Shown: in pieces, positions 1 to 8,583 of the stretch
Layout of the letters: each line of letters begins with the position of its first letter
Position numbering within the stretch: the stretch's first letter is position 1
NCBI GenBank assembly: GCA_019116145.1
Contig: DXCG01000163.1
Span: forward strand, 1 to 33,922
DNA from: Candidatus Phocaeicola gallistercoris
GTDB taxonomy: Bacteria; Bacteroidota; Bacteroidia; Bacteroidales; Bacteroidaceae
DNA: 33,922 bases
Direction of reading: 5' to 3'
Notes under the pieces: generated by a model
What the model was told of the DNA's origin: nothing
Database searches by the model: none
What the model saw: only the letters and a program-made list of their open reading frames with translations
Made by a program: the position numbers and the translations under genes

Positions 1-1343
1 AAAAAGAAGTTGCCCTGCGTAACCAAAAAATCCAACAAGCAGAGAACAAACTGAAGCAACGGGAAATGGTGCTAAACCAAAAAAACGAAGAACTTCAACG
101 TAAACGTAACGAAAATGATGCCATCAAAGAAAATTTGGATGCGCAACTTCTTATCATTGAAAAGAAAAAAGAAGAATTAGACCATCTCCAAACCCAAGAA
201 CGTGAAAAGCTTGAAGCCATCTCCGGATTATCTGCCGAAGAAGCAAAAGAACGATTAATAGAATCGTTAAAAGAAGAAGCAAAAACACAGGCTCAATCGT
301 ACATCAACGATATTATGGACGATGCAAAAATGTCGGCAAACCGAGAAGCAAAACGCATTGTTATCCAAACCATTCAACGTGTGGCAACAGAAACTGCCAT
401 TGAAAACTCTGTTACTGTTTTCCATATCGAATCGGATGAAATCAAAGGACGTATTATTGGACGTGAAGGACGAAACATACGAGCTTTAGAAGCAGCAACC
501 GGTGTTGAAATCATCGTCGATGACACGCCGGAAGCTATCGTTTTATCTGCATTCGACCCTGTTCGCAGGGAAATTGCACGTCTTGCATTACACCAACTGG
601 TAACAGACGGACGTATTCATCCTGCACGCATCGAAGAGGTGGTTGCAAAAGTCCGGAAACAAGTAGAAGACGAAATTATTGAAACCGGTAAACGTACAAC
701 AATCGATTTAGGTATTCACGGATTACACCCGGAACTCATCCGTATTATCGGTAAAATGAAATACCGTTCTTCATATGGCCAAAATTTGTTACAACATGCA
801 CGTGAAACGGCAAACTTGTGCGCTGTAATGGCATCTGAATTAGGGCTTAATCCCAAGAAAGCAAAACGTGCCGGATTATTACACGATATCGGAAAAGTTC
901 CCGACGAAGAGCCAGAATTGCCGCATGCTTTATTAGGAATGAAAATTGCTGAAAAATACAAAGAAAAGCCTGACATCTGTAATGCAATCGGAGCTCATCA
1001 CGATGAAATAGAGATGACAAGTTTACTGGCTCCCATTGTTCAAGTGTGTGATGCAATATCCGGAGCACGCCCCGGAGCACGTCGCGAAATCGTAGAAGCC
1101 TATATTAAACGTTTGAACGACTTGGAAGAATTGGCAATGTCGTATCCGGGAGTTACCAAAACGTATGCCATCCAAGCTGGTAGAGAACTTCGAGTAATTG
1201 TAGGAGCCGATAAGATTGATGACAAACAAACGGAAAACTTATCCAACGAAATTGCGAAAAAAATTCAAGATGAAATGACCTATCCGGGACAAGTTAAGAT
1301 TACAGTTATCCGTGAGACACGTGCTGTAAGTTTTGCAAAATAA
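1..1343 (+). CDS. rny: Ribonuclease Y, 5' end cut by window
   Basis: RNase Y is a membrane-anchored endoribonuclease that starts bulk mRNA decay. The frame is open from the window edge (first full codon at position 3), giving 446 visible codons against about 500-520 for the family, so roughly 60-75 residues with the N-terminal membrane helix lie outside. The first in-window ATG (66) is internal, because coding-like coiled coil runs across it. Visible domains in order: a charged Lys/Glu coiled coil, a KH RNA-binding domain with the [10 protein letters not shown] motif (about nt 445-485), and an HD phosphohydrolase domain with HARETA, LLHDIGK (about nt 877-897) and a later GAHHDE. All HD metal ligands appear intact. 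The gene converges on topB. Identification is firm; only the N-terminus is unseen. Confidence 0.95.
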   Translation, partial: KEVALRNQKIQQAENKLKQREMVLNQKNEELQRKRNENDAIKENLDAQLLIIEKKKEELDHLQTQEREKLEAISGLSAEEAKERLIESLKEEAKTQAQSYINDIMDDAKMSANREAKRIVIQTIQRVATETAIENSVTVFHIESDEIKGRIIGREGRNIRALEAATGVEIIVDDTPEAIVLSAFDPVRREIARLALHQLVTDGRIHPARIEEVVAKVRKQVEDEIIETGKRTTIDLGIHGLHPELIRIIGKMKYRSSYGQNLLQHARETANLCAVMASELGLNPKKAKRAGLLHDIGKVPDEEPELPHALLGMKIAEKYKEKPDICNAIGAHHDEIEMTSLLAPIVQVCDAISGARPGARREIVEAYIKRLNDLEELAMSYPGVTKTYAIQAGRELRVIVGADKIDDKQTENLSNEIAKKIQDEMTYPGQVKITVIRETRAVSFAK

Positions 1344-1368
1344 AATCTATAACCGAGAATATATTGAA

Positions 1369-1410
1369 AACAAGCAATCCGGGAAAACATGTTTTCCCGG
1401 ATTGCTTGTT
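1369..1410. terminator. Perfect 42-bp palindrome between convergent rny and topB
   Basis: The two 21-nt halves are exact reverse complements (AACAAGCAATCCGGGAAAACA and its complement), with GC-rich CCGGG near the middle. It lies 25 bp after the rny stop and overlaps the topB stop codon (1409-1411). It reads the same on both strands, so it is probably a shared bidirectional terminator. The trailing T-run is poor on the plus side and only partly T-rich on the minus side, so efficiency is uncertain. Confidence 0.75.
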
Positions 1411-3490
1411 AAAAAGGCTTCCGAAAAGTACAACCATTACGCCATTCGGAGCAACCATAGGCAGTTTTACCCTTTATAATTATTCCTTTACCACATAAAG
1501 GACATGGATTTCCAACCGACAAATCTGTTAATTTATCAGCAGAACCGCTTAATTTTTTACGGGATTTTGAAATTTTCTTCACTGTAGAAGGAACCTCGGC
1601 TACAAGCTGTTCGAAAGAAATGTCCAAACAACGATTGGTATTATCACTCAAAACACTGTTTACTATATCTGTAACCATTTGTTTCAATTCAGTCAAAAAA
1701 GTTGCAGCATCGTATTTTTTCCGTTCTATTTCCCGTAATTTTTTTTCCCACAAGCCAGTCAATTCTGCCGATTTCAATAAGTCTTCGTGAATAAGTTGAA
1801 TAAGAAACACACCCGTTGGTGTAGCAATCAAGTTCTTACGCTCTTTCCGAATATAATGCCGCTTAAACAATGTTTCGATGATAGCAGCACGTGTAGACGG
1901 ACGTCCGATGCCATTCTCTTTCATTACATCACGCAACTCATCATTTTCAACCAATTTCCCTGCAGTTTCCATTGCACGAAGCAAGGTAGCTTCTGTATAA
2001 GGACGCGGAGGTTGTGTCCATTTTTCATTTAACACAGGGACATGCCCGCCACTTTCGCCTTTAACAAAAGCAGGCAGCACCATTTCCTCATCATCATTTT
2101 TATTTGATTCATCCAACCGTTCTTTGCTGAAAAGGACACGCCATCCCGGATCAAGTATCTGCTTCCCTGTAGTTTTAAAACTTATTGAATCAACTTTTCC
2201 CAAGACCGTTGTGGTAGAAAATCTGCAATCAGGATAAAACACTGCGATAAAACGACGGGCTATCAAATCGAAAACATGCTTTTCTGCATCACTGAGTCCC
2301 TGCGGATCAATACCGGTCGGAATTATTGCATGATGGTCGGTTACTTTAGAATTATCGAAAACCTTCTTCGACTTCAACAAATTCTTTCCGCTAAGAGGCG
2401 AAACATACATAGCATACGATTTCAAGCCCTCCAATATCTTTGAACACTTAGGATAAATATCATCACTTAAAAATGTTGTATCTACGCGAGGATAAGTAGT
2501 AAACTTCTTTTCATACAAAGACTGTATAAGTTGCAACGTCATATCGGCCGAATAAGCAAACTTTTTATTACATTCTACTTGCAAGGAAGTCAAATCAAAC
2601 AAACGAGGAGGAGCTTCTTTTCCTTTTTTCGAACTGATATCTGTAACGACAAACGGCTTCCCTTGAATGCTTTCCAACAAAGTCTGCCCCATGACAGCAT
2701 CGGTTATAGGAGAAATACCGATATTCGTATCTGCTTTCGATTTAGAAGAGGCAGAAACATTTTCTTCTTCCTCAACTACCTCCTCATCACTTTTTTTCAC
2801 GATGGCAGAAAACGACGTATCCCGGTATATTGTTTTCAATTCCCAAAATTGTTTCGGAACAAAATTTTCTATTTCCTGCTGACGCTTTACAATCAAAGCA
2901 AGCGTAGGAGTCTGTACTCTCCCGATAGAAAAGATTTGCCGGTTCTTCCCATACTTCAACGTATATAAACGCGTTGCATTCATCCCCAGCAACCAATCTC
3001 CTATCGCACGACTCAAACCGGCTTCATAAAGCGACTGAAAGTCTGACTGGTCTTTCAATTGCTCAAACCCTTCACGAATGGCTTCTTCTGTCAAAGAAGA
3101 AATCCACAACCGCTTTACCGGACAATGCACTCCAGCTTTCTGCATTACCCAACGTTGAATCAATTCCCCCTCCTGCCCGGCATCACCACAGTTAATAATT
3201 TCATCGGCATGTTGCATAAGCTTTTCTATAATATGAAATTGTTTTTCTATTCCGGAATCGGAGATTAATTTAATGCCAAACCGAGGGGGAATCATAGGTA
3301 AACTGCCCAATGTCCAGACTTTCCATGCGGACGTATATTCGTGTGGCTCTTTTAAAGCACACAAATGCCCAAACGTCCAAGTCACTTGATATCCATTACC
3401 TTCGATATATCCGTCTTTTCGATTTCTGGCACCCAACACATCGGCTATATCGCGTGCCACACTAGGCTTTTCGGCTATGCAAACTATCAT
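1409..3490 (-). CDS. topB: DNA topoisomerase III (type IA)
   Basis: TopB nicks and passes single DNA strands to decatenate replication and recombination intermediates. The 693-aa protein starts with a TOPRIM fold: CIAEKPSVARDIADVLGA (E7 region), then the acidic motif DAGQEGEL at about 103-110. The catalytic tyrosine is Y333 in FTTYPRVDT, preceded by the IGRVQTPTLAL helix. A Cys4-type zinc ribbon sits at the extreme C-terminus (CPLCG ... CSEWRNGC). The length and sequence style match the chromosomal Bacteroidales TopB rather than the E. coli form. The acidic motif has DAG instead of DPD (also seen in Firmicutes TopB) and Gln where most relatives have Arg. The gene is monocistronic, with a promoter-like site at 3515-3546 and a stop inside the terminator palindrome. 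Confidence 0.95.
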   Translation of the reverse strand: MIVCIAEKPSVARDIADVLGARNRKDGYIEGNGYQVTWTFGHLCALKEPHEYTSAWKVWTLGSLPMIPPRFGIKLISDSGIEKQFHIIEKLMQHADEIINCGDAGQEGELIQRWVMQKAGVHCPVKRLWISSLTEEAIREGFEQLKDQSDFQSLYEAGLSRAIGDWLLGMNATRLYTLKYGKNRQIFSIGRVQTPTLALIVKRQQEIENFVPKQFWELKTIYRDTSFSAIVKKSDEEVVEEEENVSASSKSKADTNIGISPITDAVMGQTLLESIQGKPFVVTDISSKKGKEAPPRLFDLTSLQVECNKKFAYSADMTLQLIQSLYEKKFTTYPRVDTTFLSDDIYPKCSKILEGLKSYAMYVSPLSGKNLLKSKKVFDNSKVTDHHAIIPTGIDPQGLSDAEKHVFDLIARRFIAVFYPDCRFSTTTVLGKVDSISFKTTGKQILDPGWRVLFSKERLDESNKNDDEEMVLPAFVKGESGGHVPVLNEKWTQPPRPYTEATLLRAMETAGKLVENDELRDVMKENGIGRPSTRAAIIETLFKRHYIRKERKNLIATPTGVFLIQLIHEDLLKSAELTGLWEKKLREIERKKYDAATFLTELKQMVTDIVNSVLSDNTNRCLDISFEQLVAEVPSTVKKISKSRKKLSGSADKLTDLSVGNPCPLCGKGIIIKGKTAYGCSEWRNGCTFRKPF

Positions 3491-3514
3491 GCAATTCTGA
3501 TTTAATTAACGGAA

Positions 3515-3546
3515 CAAATTTAGCTAAAATAACTTAGTAAATCAAT
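3515..3546 (-). promoter_or_regulatory. Bacteroidota-type promoter for topB
   Basis: Read on the minus strand, a TAnnTTTG -7 box (TAAATTTG, plus-strand positions 3515-3522) sits 20 bp from an ATTG at 3543-3546, one mismatch from the TTTG -33 consensus. The -7 box is 24 bp upstream of the topB ATG. This is inference from consensus and spacing. Confidence 0.6.
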
Positions 3547-3731
3547 CTTTTCCCCATTCAACTTCAACAACCCAACACCCAAGAGACACATTCCGTAACA
3601 GCCCAAAATCCCATGACATTCTTTATGAAAAGCGAAGACAAATACATCAAAACGGCTTGACATTTTTACAAAATATCATCGCTTTTATCGAAACAACAAA
3701 TAAAAGAAAGAACATATATCAATTTTATTGT

Positions 3732-3739
3732 TATTTTTG
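3732..3739 (+). promoter_or_regulatory. Candidate -7 box for the CPA2 antiporter
   Basis: TATTTTTG matches TAnnTTTG and ends 28 bp before the ATG at 3768. I see no TTTG at the expected -33 distance, so this is a half match only. Confidence 0.4.
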
Positions 3740-3767
3740 CAAATGAATCTTCAGTTAACATAAAATT

Positions 3768-6032
3768 ATGTCACAATTAGCACCTCTCATCAGTGATTTA
3801 GCGTTAATCTTAATTTGCGCAGGAACCATGACCCTCATATTTAAACGATTAAAACAACCTTTAGTCTTAGGATATATTGTTGCCGGATTCCTCTGCAGCC
3901 CACATTTTAAATTCACGCCATCGGTTGTCGACACCGACAATATTCACATCTGGTCGGATATAGGTGTTATTTTCCTTTTATTCGCATTGGGACTGGATTT
4001 CAGTTTCAAGAAACTGATGCGTGTAGGTGGTCAAGCAGTAATTGCCTCATGTACCATCATTTTATGTATGATTATGATAGGCATCTTTGTAGGCTGGATG
4101 TTCGATTGGCAACGTATGGATTGTATTTACTTAGGCGGTATGTTGGCTATGTCATCGACAACAATCATATATAAAGCATTTGACGATATGGGTATCCGCC
4201 AACAACGTTTCACAGGAATTGTTCTCAGTATATTGATATTAGAAGACATCTTAGCCATTGTCCTAATGGTAATGCTTTCCACTTTAGCCGTAAGCACGAA
4301 TTTTGAAGGAAGCGAAATGATATATAGTATTATGAAGTTGGCTTTCTTCCTTATCCTATGGTTCGTAGTAGGAATTTACCTGATACCTCTGTTTCTAAAA
4401 CGCTCCAGCAAATTTTTATCCAATGAAACACTTCTCATTGTATCATTGGCTTTATGTTTCGGGATGGTATACTTAGCAGCATTGGTAGGATTCTCTCCTG
4501 CATTTGGTGCCTTTATCATGGGATCTATTTTAGCAGAAACAACCCAATCGGAACAAATCAGCCGATTGGTATCTCCCGTAAAAGACCTTTTCGGAGCCAT
4601 ATTCTTCGTTTCAGTAGGAATGATGGTCGACCCCCATATGATAATGGAATATAAAATTCCCATAATCGTTATTGTATTATCGGTCTTATTAGGACAGACA
4701 ATTTTTGGGACAGCCGGAGTTCTCTTATCCGGACAACCGTTGAAAATATCCATGCAATGCGGATTCAGTTTAACTCAAATCGGAGAATTTGCTTTCATCA
4801 TAGCTTCTTTAGGAGTCAGCCTTCATGTAACCAGCGACTTTCTCTATCCCATTGTTGTTGCCGTATCGGTCATTACAACCTTTATGACTCCTTATATGAT
4901 ACGTTTAGCCGTTCCTACCTATAACATAGTAAACAAACGACTACCCGACCGGTGGAAACGGTTGTTAGACCGTTATACTTCGGGAACATCAACAACAGCA
5001 CATACCAATAACTGGAAGAAACTTATCATCAACATATTGCGCATTGTATCGATTTATTCCGTTTTATCGATAGCTATTACTATTTTATGCTTACAAATAG
5101 TTGTGCCATTGGCTACCGATTTGGCAGGCAACTTATGGGGTAAAATTATCGGCTTTATTATCACCATTATAGTCATAGCTCCTTTTTTACGAGCCCTAAT
5201 TATGAAAAAAAACCATTCACCCGAATTCCGATCTCTATGGGCAGACAACCGATTCAACCATGCGCCACTCATCTCTGTTATTCTGCTACGTATTGTTATA
5301 GCAATGGGATTTATCATATTTATCATCGAAGAATTGTTCCATGCTTCTGCTGCACTCATCGTAGGCATAGCTATTGTGTTGGTATGCGGAATCATTTTCT
5401 CACGCTTCCTGAAGAAACAATCGATTGTTTTGGAACGGACTTTCATGAAAAACCTGAACTCAAAAGAATTACAAGAAGAAGACACAAGAACTAAACAACC
5501 AGACTATGCCGGAAAACTTCTTGAAAGAGATTTACACCTTAGCGACTTTGAAGTCCCAGCCGACTCTTTATGGACAGGAAAAACACTAAAAGAATTAGCA
5601 TGGGGAAAGAAGTACGATGTCCATGTCGCATCAGTTATCAGGGGGAATTACCGCATTAATATTCCTGGAGGAGACCTGCAAATTTTTCCAAACGATACAC
5701 TCCAGATAATAGGAACAGACAAGCAACTGGCAACATTTGCACAATTAATGAAAGAAGTAAGGCAAACCAAAGACACCGATTTCAGTAAACACGAAATGAA
5801 ACTGAAGCAATTTGCCATTGACAAGAAATCGTCATTAATAGGTCATTCTATCGTTGAAAACGGTATTCGCTCTCAGTTTCATTGTTTAGTTGTAGGAATA
5901 GAAACTAATGGAAGTAATTTATTGCATACTCCCGACCCCAAAGAACCTCTTAAAGAAAATGATGTAATGTGGGTCGTAGGAGAAGAAACAGATTTGAACA
6001 AGTTATTATTAAGCTGTAGTACAAGTAACTAA
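3768..6032 (+). CDS. CPA2 family monovalent cation:proton antiporter with tandem TrkA-C (RCK_C) domains
   Basis: This 754-aa inner-membrane protein belongs to the KefB/KefC/CPA2 class, which exchanges K+ or Na+ for H+ to control cytoplasmic pH and ion balance. The Na_H_exchanger domain spans about residues 8-390, with the family signatures LGYIVAGFL, FLLFALGLDFS and the ion-site segment LILEDILAI (E159-D160). A linker and about four further hydrophobic helices (about 420-560) follow. Two TrkA-C-like modules then lie at about 590-660 and 675-750 (ending in NDVMWVVGEE). There is no TrkA-N Rossmann domain (no GxGxxG), unlike KefB/C. RCK_C domains in other bacteria bind ligands such as c-di-AMP; whether these do is unknown. 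The gene stands alone and ends 23 bp from convergent hslR. The class is secure, the transported ion is not. Confidence 0.88.
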   Translation: MSQLAPLISDLALILICAGTMTLIFKRLKQPLVLGYIVAGFLCSPHFKFTPSVVDTDNIHIWSDIGVIFLLFALGLDFSFKKLMRVGGQAVIASCTIILCMIMIGIFVGWMFDWQRMDCIYLGGMLAMSSTTIIYKAFDDMGIRQQRFTGIVLSILILEDILAIVLMVMLSTLAVSTNFEGSEMIYSIMKLAFFLILWFVVGIYLIPLFLKRSSKFLSNETLLIVSLALCFGMVYLAALVGFSPAFGAFIMGSILAETTQSEQISRLVSPVKDLFGAIFFVSVGMMVDPHMIMEYKIPIIVIVLSVLLGQTIFGTAGVLLSGQPLKISMQCGFSLTQIGEFAFIIASLGVSLHVTSDFLYPIVVAVSVITTFMTPYMIRLAVPTYNIVNKRLPDRWKRLLDRYTSGTSTTAHTNNWKKLIINILRIVSIYSVLSIAITILCLQIVVPLATDLAGNLWGKIIGFIITIIVIAPFLRALIMKKNHSPEFRSLWADNRFNHAPLISVILLRIVIAMGFIIFIIEELFHASAALIVGIAIVLVCGIIFSRFLKKQSIVLERTFMKNLNSKELQEEDTRTKQPDYAGKLLERDLHLSDFEVPADSLWTGKTLKELAWGKKYDVHVASVIRGNYRINIPGGDLQIFPNDTLQIIGTDKQLATFAQLMKEVRQTKDTDFSKHEMKLKQFAIDKKSSLIGHSIVENGIRSQFHCLVVGIETNGSNLLHTPDPKEPLKENDVMWVVGEETDLNKLLLSCSTSN

Positions 6033-6055
6033 TCTTAAAAAATCCATACAATTTG

Positions 6056-6481
6056 CTACATATCCCCATCATCTTCATCGGTATCAAAATCGAAATCATC
6101 CATAAAGATCGGTGTGAAAAACTCATCCAAATCACGCCGGTCTTTTTTTGTCGGACGTCCTGTTCCTTTCGCCCGATTCACAAATCCGCTGATTTTACTC
6201 ATTTCCAAAAGTTCATATTGTTCAGGCGATGTAACATTTTCCAAGACAGAAGACACCAATTTTGCTCCCACCCTCTTTTCTATTGCCTGCAAAATCCTAA
6301 AAGAATAAGTTATAGGAGGCTTCCGCACTTGTATCACATCACCTTCTTTCACCATACGCGAAGGTTTAGCCTGAGCACCATTGATATTAACGCGCCCTTT
6401 TTTACAAGCCTCTGCTGCTATTGTACGAGTTTTAAAAATACGAGCTGCCCATAACCATTTATCAATCCGTGCCTCCGCCAT
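6056..6481 (-). CDS. hslR: S4-domain RNA-binding protein, Hsp15 family
   Basis: This 141-aa protein opens with an S4 RNA-binding domain (about residues 3-65: ARIDKWLWAARIFKTRT, then GRVNINGAQAKPSRMVKEGD). That is the Hsp15/HslR pattern. E. coli Hsp15 binds 50S subunits carrying a stranded nascent chain-tRNA after a translation fault and helps recycle them. A basic stretch (RAKGTGRPTKKDRR) is followed by a very acidic tail (DDFDFDTDEDDGDM). The gene is last in rplY-pth-hslR, 12 bp after pth. The neighbourhood fits, because pth also releases peptides from stranded tRNA. The family is secure, while the precise role is known only by analogy. Confidence 0.9.
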   Translation of the reverse strand: MAEARIDKWLWAARIFKTRTIAAEACKKGRVNINGAQAKPSRMVKEGDVIQVRKPPITYSFRILQAIEKRVGAKLVSSVLENVTSPEQYELLEMSKISGFVNRAKGTGRPTKKDRRDLDEFFTPIFMDDFDFDTDEDDGDM

Positions 6482-6493
6482 ATCTATCTTTTC

Positions 6494-7057
6494 TTACTTA
6501 TTATTATATTGATTCATTGTAATATTCAGTCCTGCAAGGCAAAAACTCTCAATAATTTTCCCCGCTGTTTCCAGACGTTCCGGCAACAATTTCATTGCAT
6601 CTTCGTCGAAACACCCCAATACATAATCTATTTGTCCACCTTTAGGGAAATCATTACCAATTCCAAAACGAAGACGAGCGTAATTTTGTGTTCCTAATGT
6701 TGCTGCAATATGTTTCAAACCATTATGCCCTGCATCACTCCCTTTACCTTTCAAGCGCATGACACCAAACGGCAAAGAAAGATCATCAACTATAATCAAT
6801 ACATTTTCCAACGGGATTTTTTCATGCTGCATCCAATAACGTACTGCATTACCGCTTAAATTCATATACGTTGAAGGCTTCAGTAAAAGCAACTGGCGTC
6901 CTTTAACCGACATCGATGCAGTAGCACCATAGCGTCCGTCTTTGAAAACAAGATTGGACGCTTTAGCTAAAGCGTCCAATACCATAAATCCTATATTGTG
7001 GCGAGTATTACGGTATTCGTCTCCGATATTCCCCAGCCCTACGATCAAATATTTCAT
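6494..7057 (-). CDS. pth: Peptidyl-tRNA hydrolase
   Basis: Pth cleaves the ester bond of peptidyl-tRNA that drops off ribosomes, so the tRNA can be reused. The 187-aa length is normal for bacterial Pth1. Family residues are present: N10 in GLGN, catalytic H20 in NTRHN, N66 in STYMNLSG, D91/D92 in the VDDLSLPFG loop, and N112 in [10 protein letters not shown]. It lies 38 bp downstream of rplY and 12 bp upstream of hslR on the same strand, reproducing the widespread rplY-pth pairing. Expression probably comes from the promoter at 7767-7797. Nothing unusual is seen. Confidence 0.97.
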   Translation of the reverse strand: MKYLIVGLGNIGDEYRNTRHNIGFMVLDALAKASNLVFKDGRYGATASMSVKGRQLLLLKPSTYMNLSGNAVRYWMQHEKIPLENVLIIVDDLSLPFGVMRLKGKGSDAGHNGLKHIAATLGTQNYARLRFGIGNDFPKGGQIDYVLGCFDEDAMKLLPERLETAGKIIESFCLAGLNITMNQYNNK

Positions 7058-7095
7058 TGAAAGGGATTAAATTTAAATTCCTTACTGAAAAAGTC

Positions 7096-7686
7096 TTAAG
7101 CGGAAGCTTGTGCACCACGAGCCGCACGAGTCAACTTAACAGCACAAACAACAGCATCTTTTGCATTCAGCAATTCCAAACCTTCGTAATGTAATTCACC
7201 TACTTTTATAGTCTTACCCAAGCCAAGTGAAGTAACATCAACAACCAAACGTTCAGGAATCACATTATAAAAAGCTTTCACTTTCAATTTACGAATCTGC
7301 AAATTCAATTTACCACCGGCTTTAACACCTTCTGCCAAACCTTCCAATTTTACAGGAACTTCCATTACAATAGGTTTGTCTTCATTGATTTGAAGGAAGT
7401 CTACATGTAAGATAGCATCTGTAACCGGGTGAAACTGAATATCTTTCATAATAGCATTTACTACTTTTCCATCTATATTCAGGTCTACTACGTAAATGTG
7501 CGGTGTATATACCAACTTACGCAATTCCTCAACTGTTACACTGAAATGAGTAGCTACTTGATTCCCGTTTTCATCGGTATTCAACCCATACAACACGCAT
7601 GGCACACTGTCGTTTTTACGCAATGCCTTGGTTGATTTCTTTCCTGTTTCTGTTCTTAAAGAACCTTGAATTTCAATCGATTTCAT
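7096..7686 (-). CDS. rplY: 50S ribosomal protein L25 (long CTC/TL5 form)
   Basis: L25 binds 5S rRNA in the large subunit. The 196-aa protein is the long two-domain form: an N-terminal 5S-binding beta-barrel (about 1-90, opening with IEIQGSLRTETGKKSTKALR) and a C-terminal TL5 domain (about 95-185, with VPVKLEGLAEGVKAGGKL). E. coli L25 is only about 94 aa, whereas Thermus TL5 and Bacillus Ctc have this longer layout. It is the first gene of rplY-pth-hslR and has an excellent promoter about 80 bp upstream. The roughly 75-nt leader can form a small AT-rich hairpin (7712-7737). Confidence 0.96.
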   Translation of the reverse strand: MKSIEIQGSLRTETGKKSTKALRKNDSVPCVLYGLNTDENGNQVATHFSVTVEELRKLVYTPHIYVVDLNIDGKVVNAIMKDIQFHPVTDAILHVDFLQINEDKPIVMEVPVKLEGLAEGVKAGGKLNLQIRKLKVKAFYNVIPERLVVDVTSLGLGKTIKVGELHYEGLELLNAKDAVVCAVKLTRAARGAQASA

Positions 7687-7766
7687 TGTTTCAATTTTTT
7701 GTGTTACTCTAAATTAAGTTTATAAAACTGCTTAATTCACCATCACACGATGACTCAAAAGCGTTG

Positions 7767-7797
7767 CAAAAGTAAGGACATTCTTTCAATATACAAA
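7767..7797 (-). promoter_or_regulatory. Consensus promoter of the rplY-pth-hslR operon
   Basis: On the minus strand, TTTG (7794-7797) is followed by exactly 19 bp and then TACTTTTG (7767-7774), a full match to the Bacteroidota TTTG / TAnnTTTG pattern. Transcription should start near 7760 and leave a leader of about 75 nt before the rplY ATG. Confidence 0.85.
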
Positions 7798-7846
7798 ACA
7801 TAAGCCCTCTTTTTTGCCTTTTCTCCGCACAATTTTCCTACAGATA

Positions 7847-7960
7847 AAACCGGAAAGTTTATTTTTCCTACCGAAAAAAGACCAAGATGTTTCCCTTAAA
7901 AGTCTTGCACGTTTAAAAAAAAGCTGCAGATGTTTCCACCTAAAGACCAAGACCTTTTTT
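7847..7960. repeat. Degenerate short repeats in the rplY / DUF3276 intergenic gap
   Basis: The 335-bp gap 7687-8021 contains the rplY promoter and, beyond it, a stretch built of recurring short words. AAAGACCAAGA occurs at 7877-7887 and 7942-7952, GATGTTTCC at 7886-7894 and 7929-7937, and TTTTCCTAC near 7833 and 7863. Copies are imperfect and unevenly spaced. The 62-codon frame across it (7814-8002) is low-complexity Lys/Phe-rich and looks like a by-product rather than a gene. I see no hairpin or RNA gene here. Confidence 0.45.
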
Positions 7961-8021
7961 GCCAACCGCTTGTTGCAACCATTCGTTTCCTTCTCGTCTT
8001 GACTACTACCTATTTTACCTT

Positions 8022-8417
8022 TTAAAAATCAATATCTATTTTGATATCGTCCGATTTCAACGAATCGTTTGCCTCATCTGCCACATCCAAATTTGGTTTC
8101 TTCTCAGGATCTGTGCCATCAGATAAAGGAAAAGAATTGTCTTGTTCGATGAATTGCATCGTTTGCTTCAATCCTTCCAAAAATTTCTCGAAGTCTTCTT
8201 TATATAAAAATATTTTATGTTTTTCAAAACTAACTTGTGAAGCCTCACCTTCACCTAATACAATTTTTTTACTTTCGGTGATAGCCAAAAACATTTCACC
8301 TTTTCTGTTCTTCTTTACATCCAAATAATAGATGCGTTTCCCTGCTTTTACTGCCTTAGAAAAAACAATCTCTTTATCATTGTCTGCAGCAGCATTCTTC
8401 TTCAAACCTTCTTCCAT
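8022..8417 (-). CDS. PUR-family (DUF3276) nucleic-acid-binding protein
   Basis: This 131-aa cytoplasmic protein contains a PUR-alpha-like domain at about residues 15-95: IVFSKAVKAGKRIYYLDVKKNRKGEMFLAITESKK, then a second strand set FEKHKIFLYKEDFEKFLEGL. PUR domains bind single-stranded DNA or RNA. In Bacteroidota this family is annotated as DUF3276/PUR protein, and the spirochaete relative BpuR binds nucleic acid. The C-terminal 35 residues are acidic and probably disordered. It is divergent from nusB and I found no perfect promoter upstream of it. The family is fairly certain, the target nucleic acid unknown. Confidence 0.8.
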   Translation of the reverse strand: MEEGLKKNAAADNDKEIVFSKAVKAGKRIYYLDVKKNRKGEMFLAITESKKIVLGEGEASQVSFEKHKIFLYKEDFEKFLEGLKQTMQFIEQDNSFPLSDGTDPEKKPNLDVADEANDSLKSDDIKIDIDF

Positions 8418-8529
8418 AAATGTAAACTTCTAAAAACGGCTTCAAAATTGAGGACTTTTTTTGATATAAGCAAAAACAAACCCACAAATAATTCATAATT
8501 GACAAAAAACTACTTTTTTTCATCTTAGA

Positions 8530-8561
8530 TTTGTTTCATTTATAGGAATATTTTAATTTTG
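8530..8561 (+). promoter_or_regulatory. Consensus promoter of the nusB-yajC-ybbR-coaE operon
   Basis: TTTG (8530-8533), a 20-bp spacer and TAATTTTG (8554-8561) match the Bacteroidota promoter. The ATG at 8584 follows after only 22 bp, so the leader should be about 15 nt. Confidence 0.8.
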
Positions 8562-8583
8562 CAGTTCAAAATTACTTAACTTT

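Noticed and set aside
1-1343. HD-domain protein as part of a defence or signalling system
   Set aside because: The coiled coil, KH and HD order is the standard RNase Y layout.
2531-2968. 145-codon plus-strand frame inside topB
   Set aside because: It is antisense to a secure TopB reading frame with intact motifs, and its composition is that of a shadow frame.
7814-8002. 62-codon open frame in the rplY / DUF3276 gap
   Set aside because: It is low-complexity Lys/Phe/Leu-rich, lies over degenerate repeats, has no promoter in its direction and matches nothing I know.
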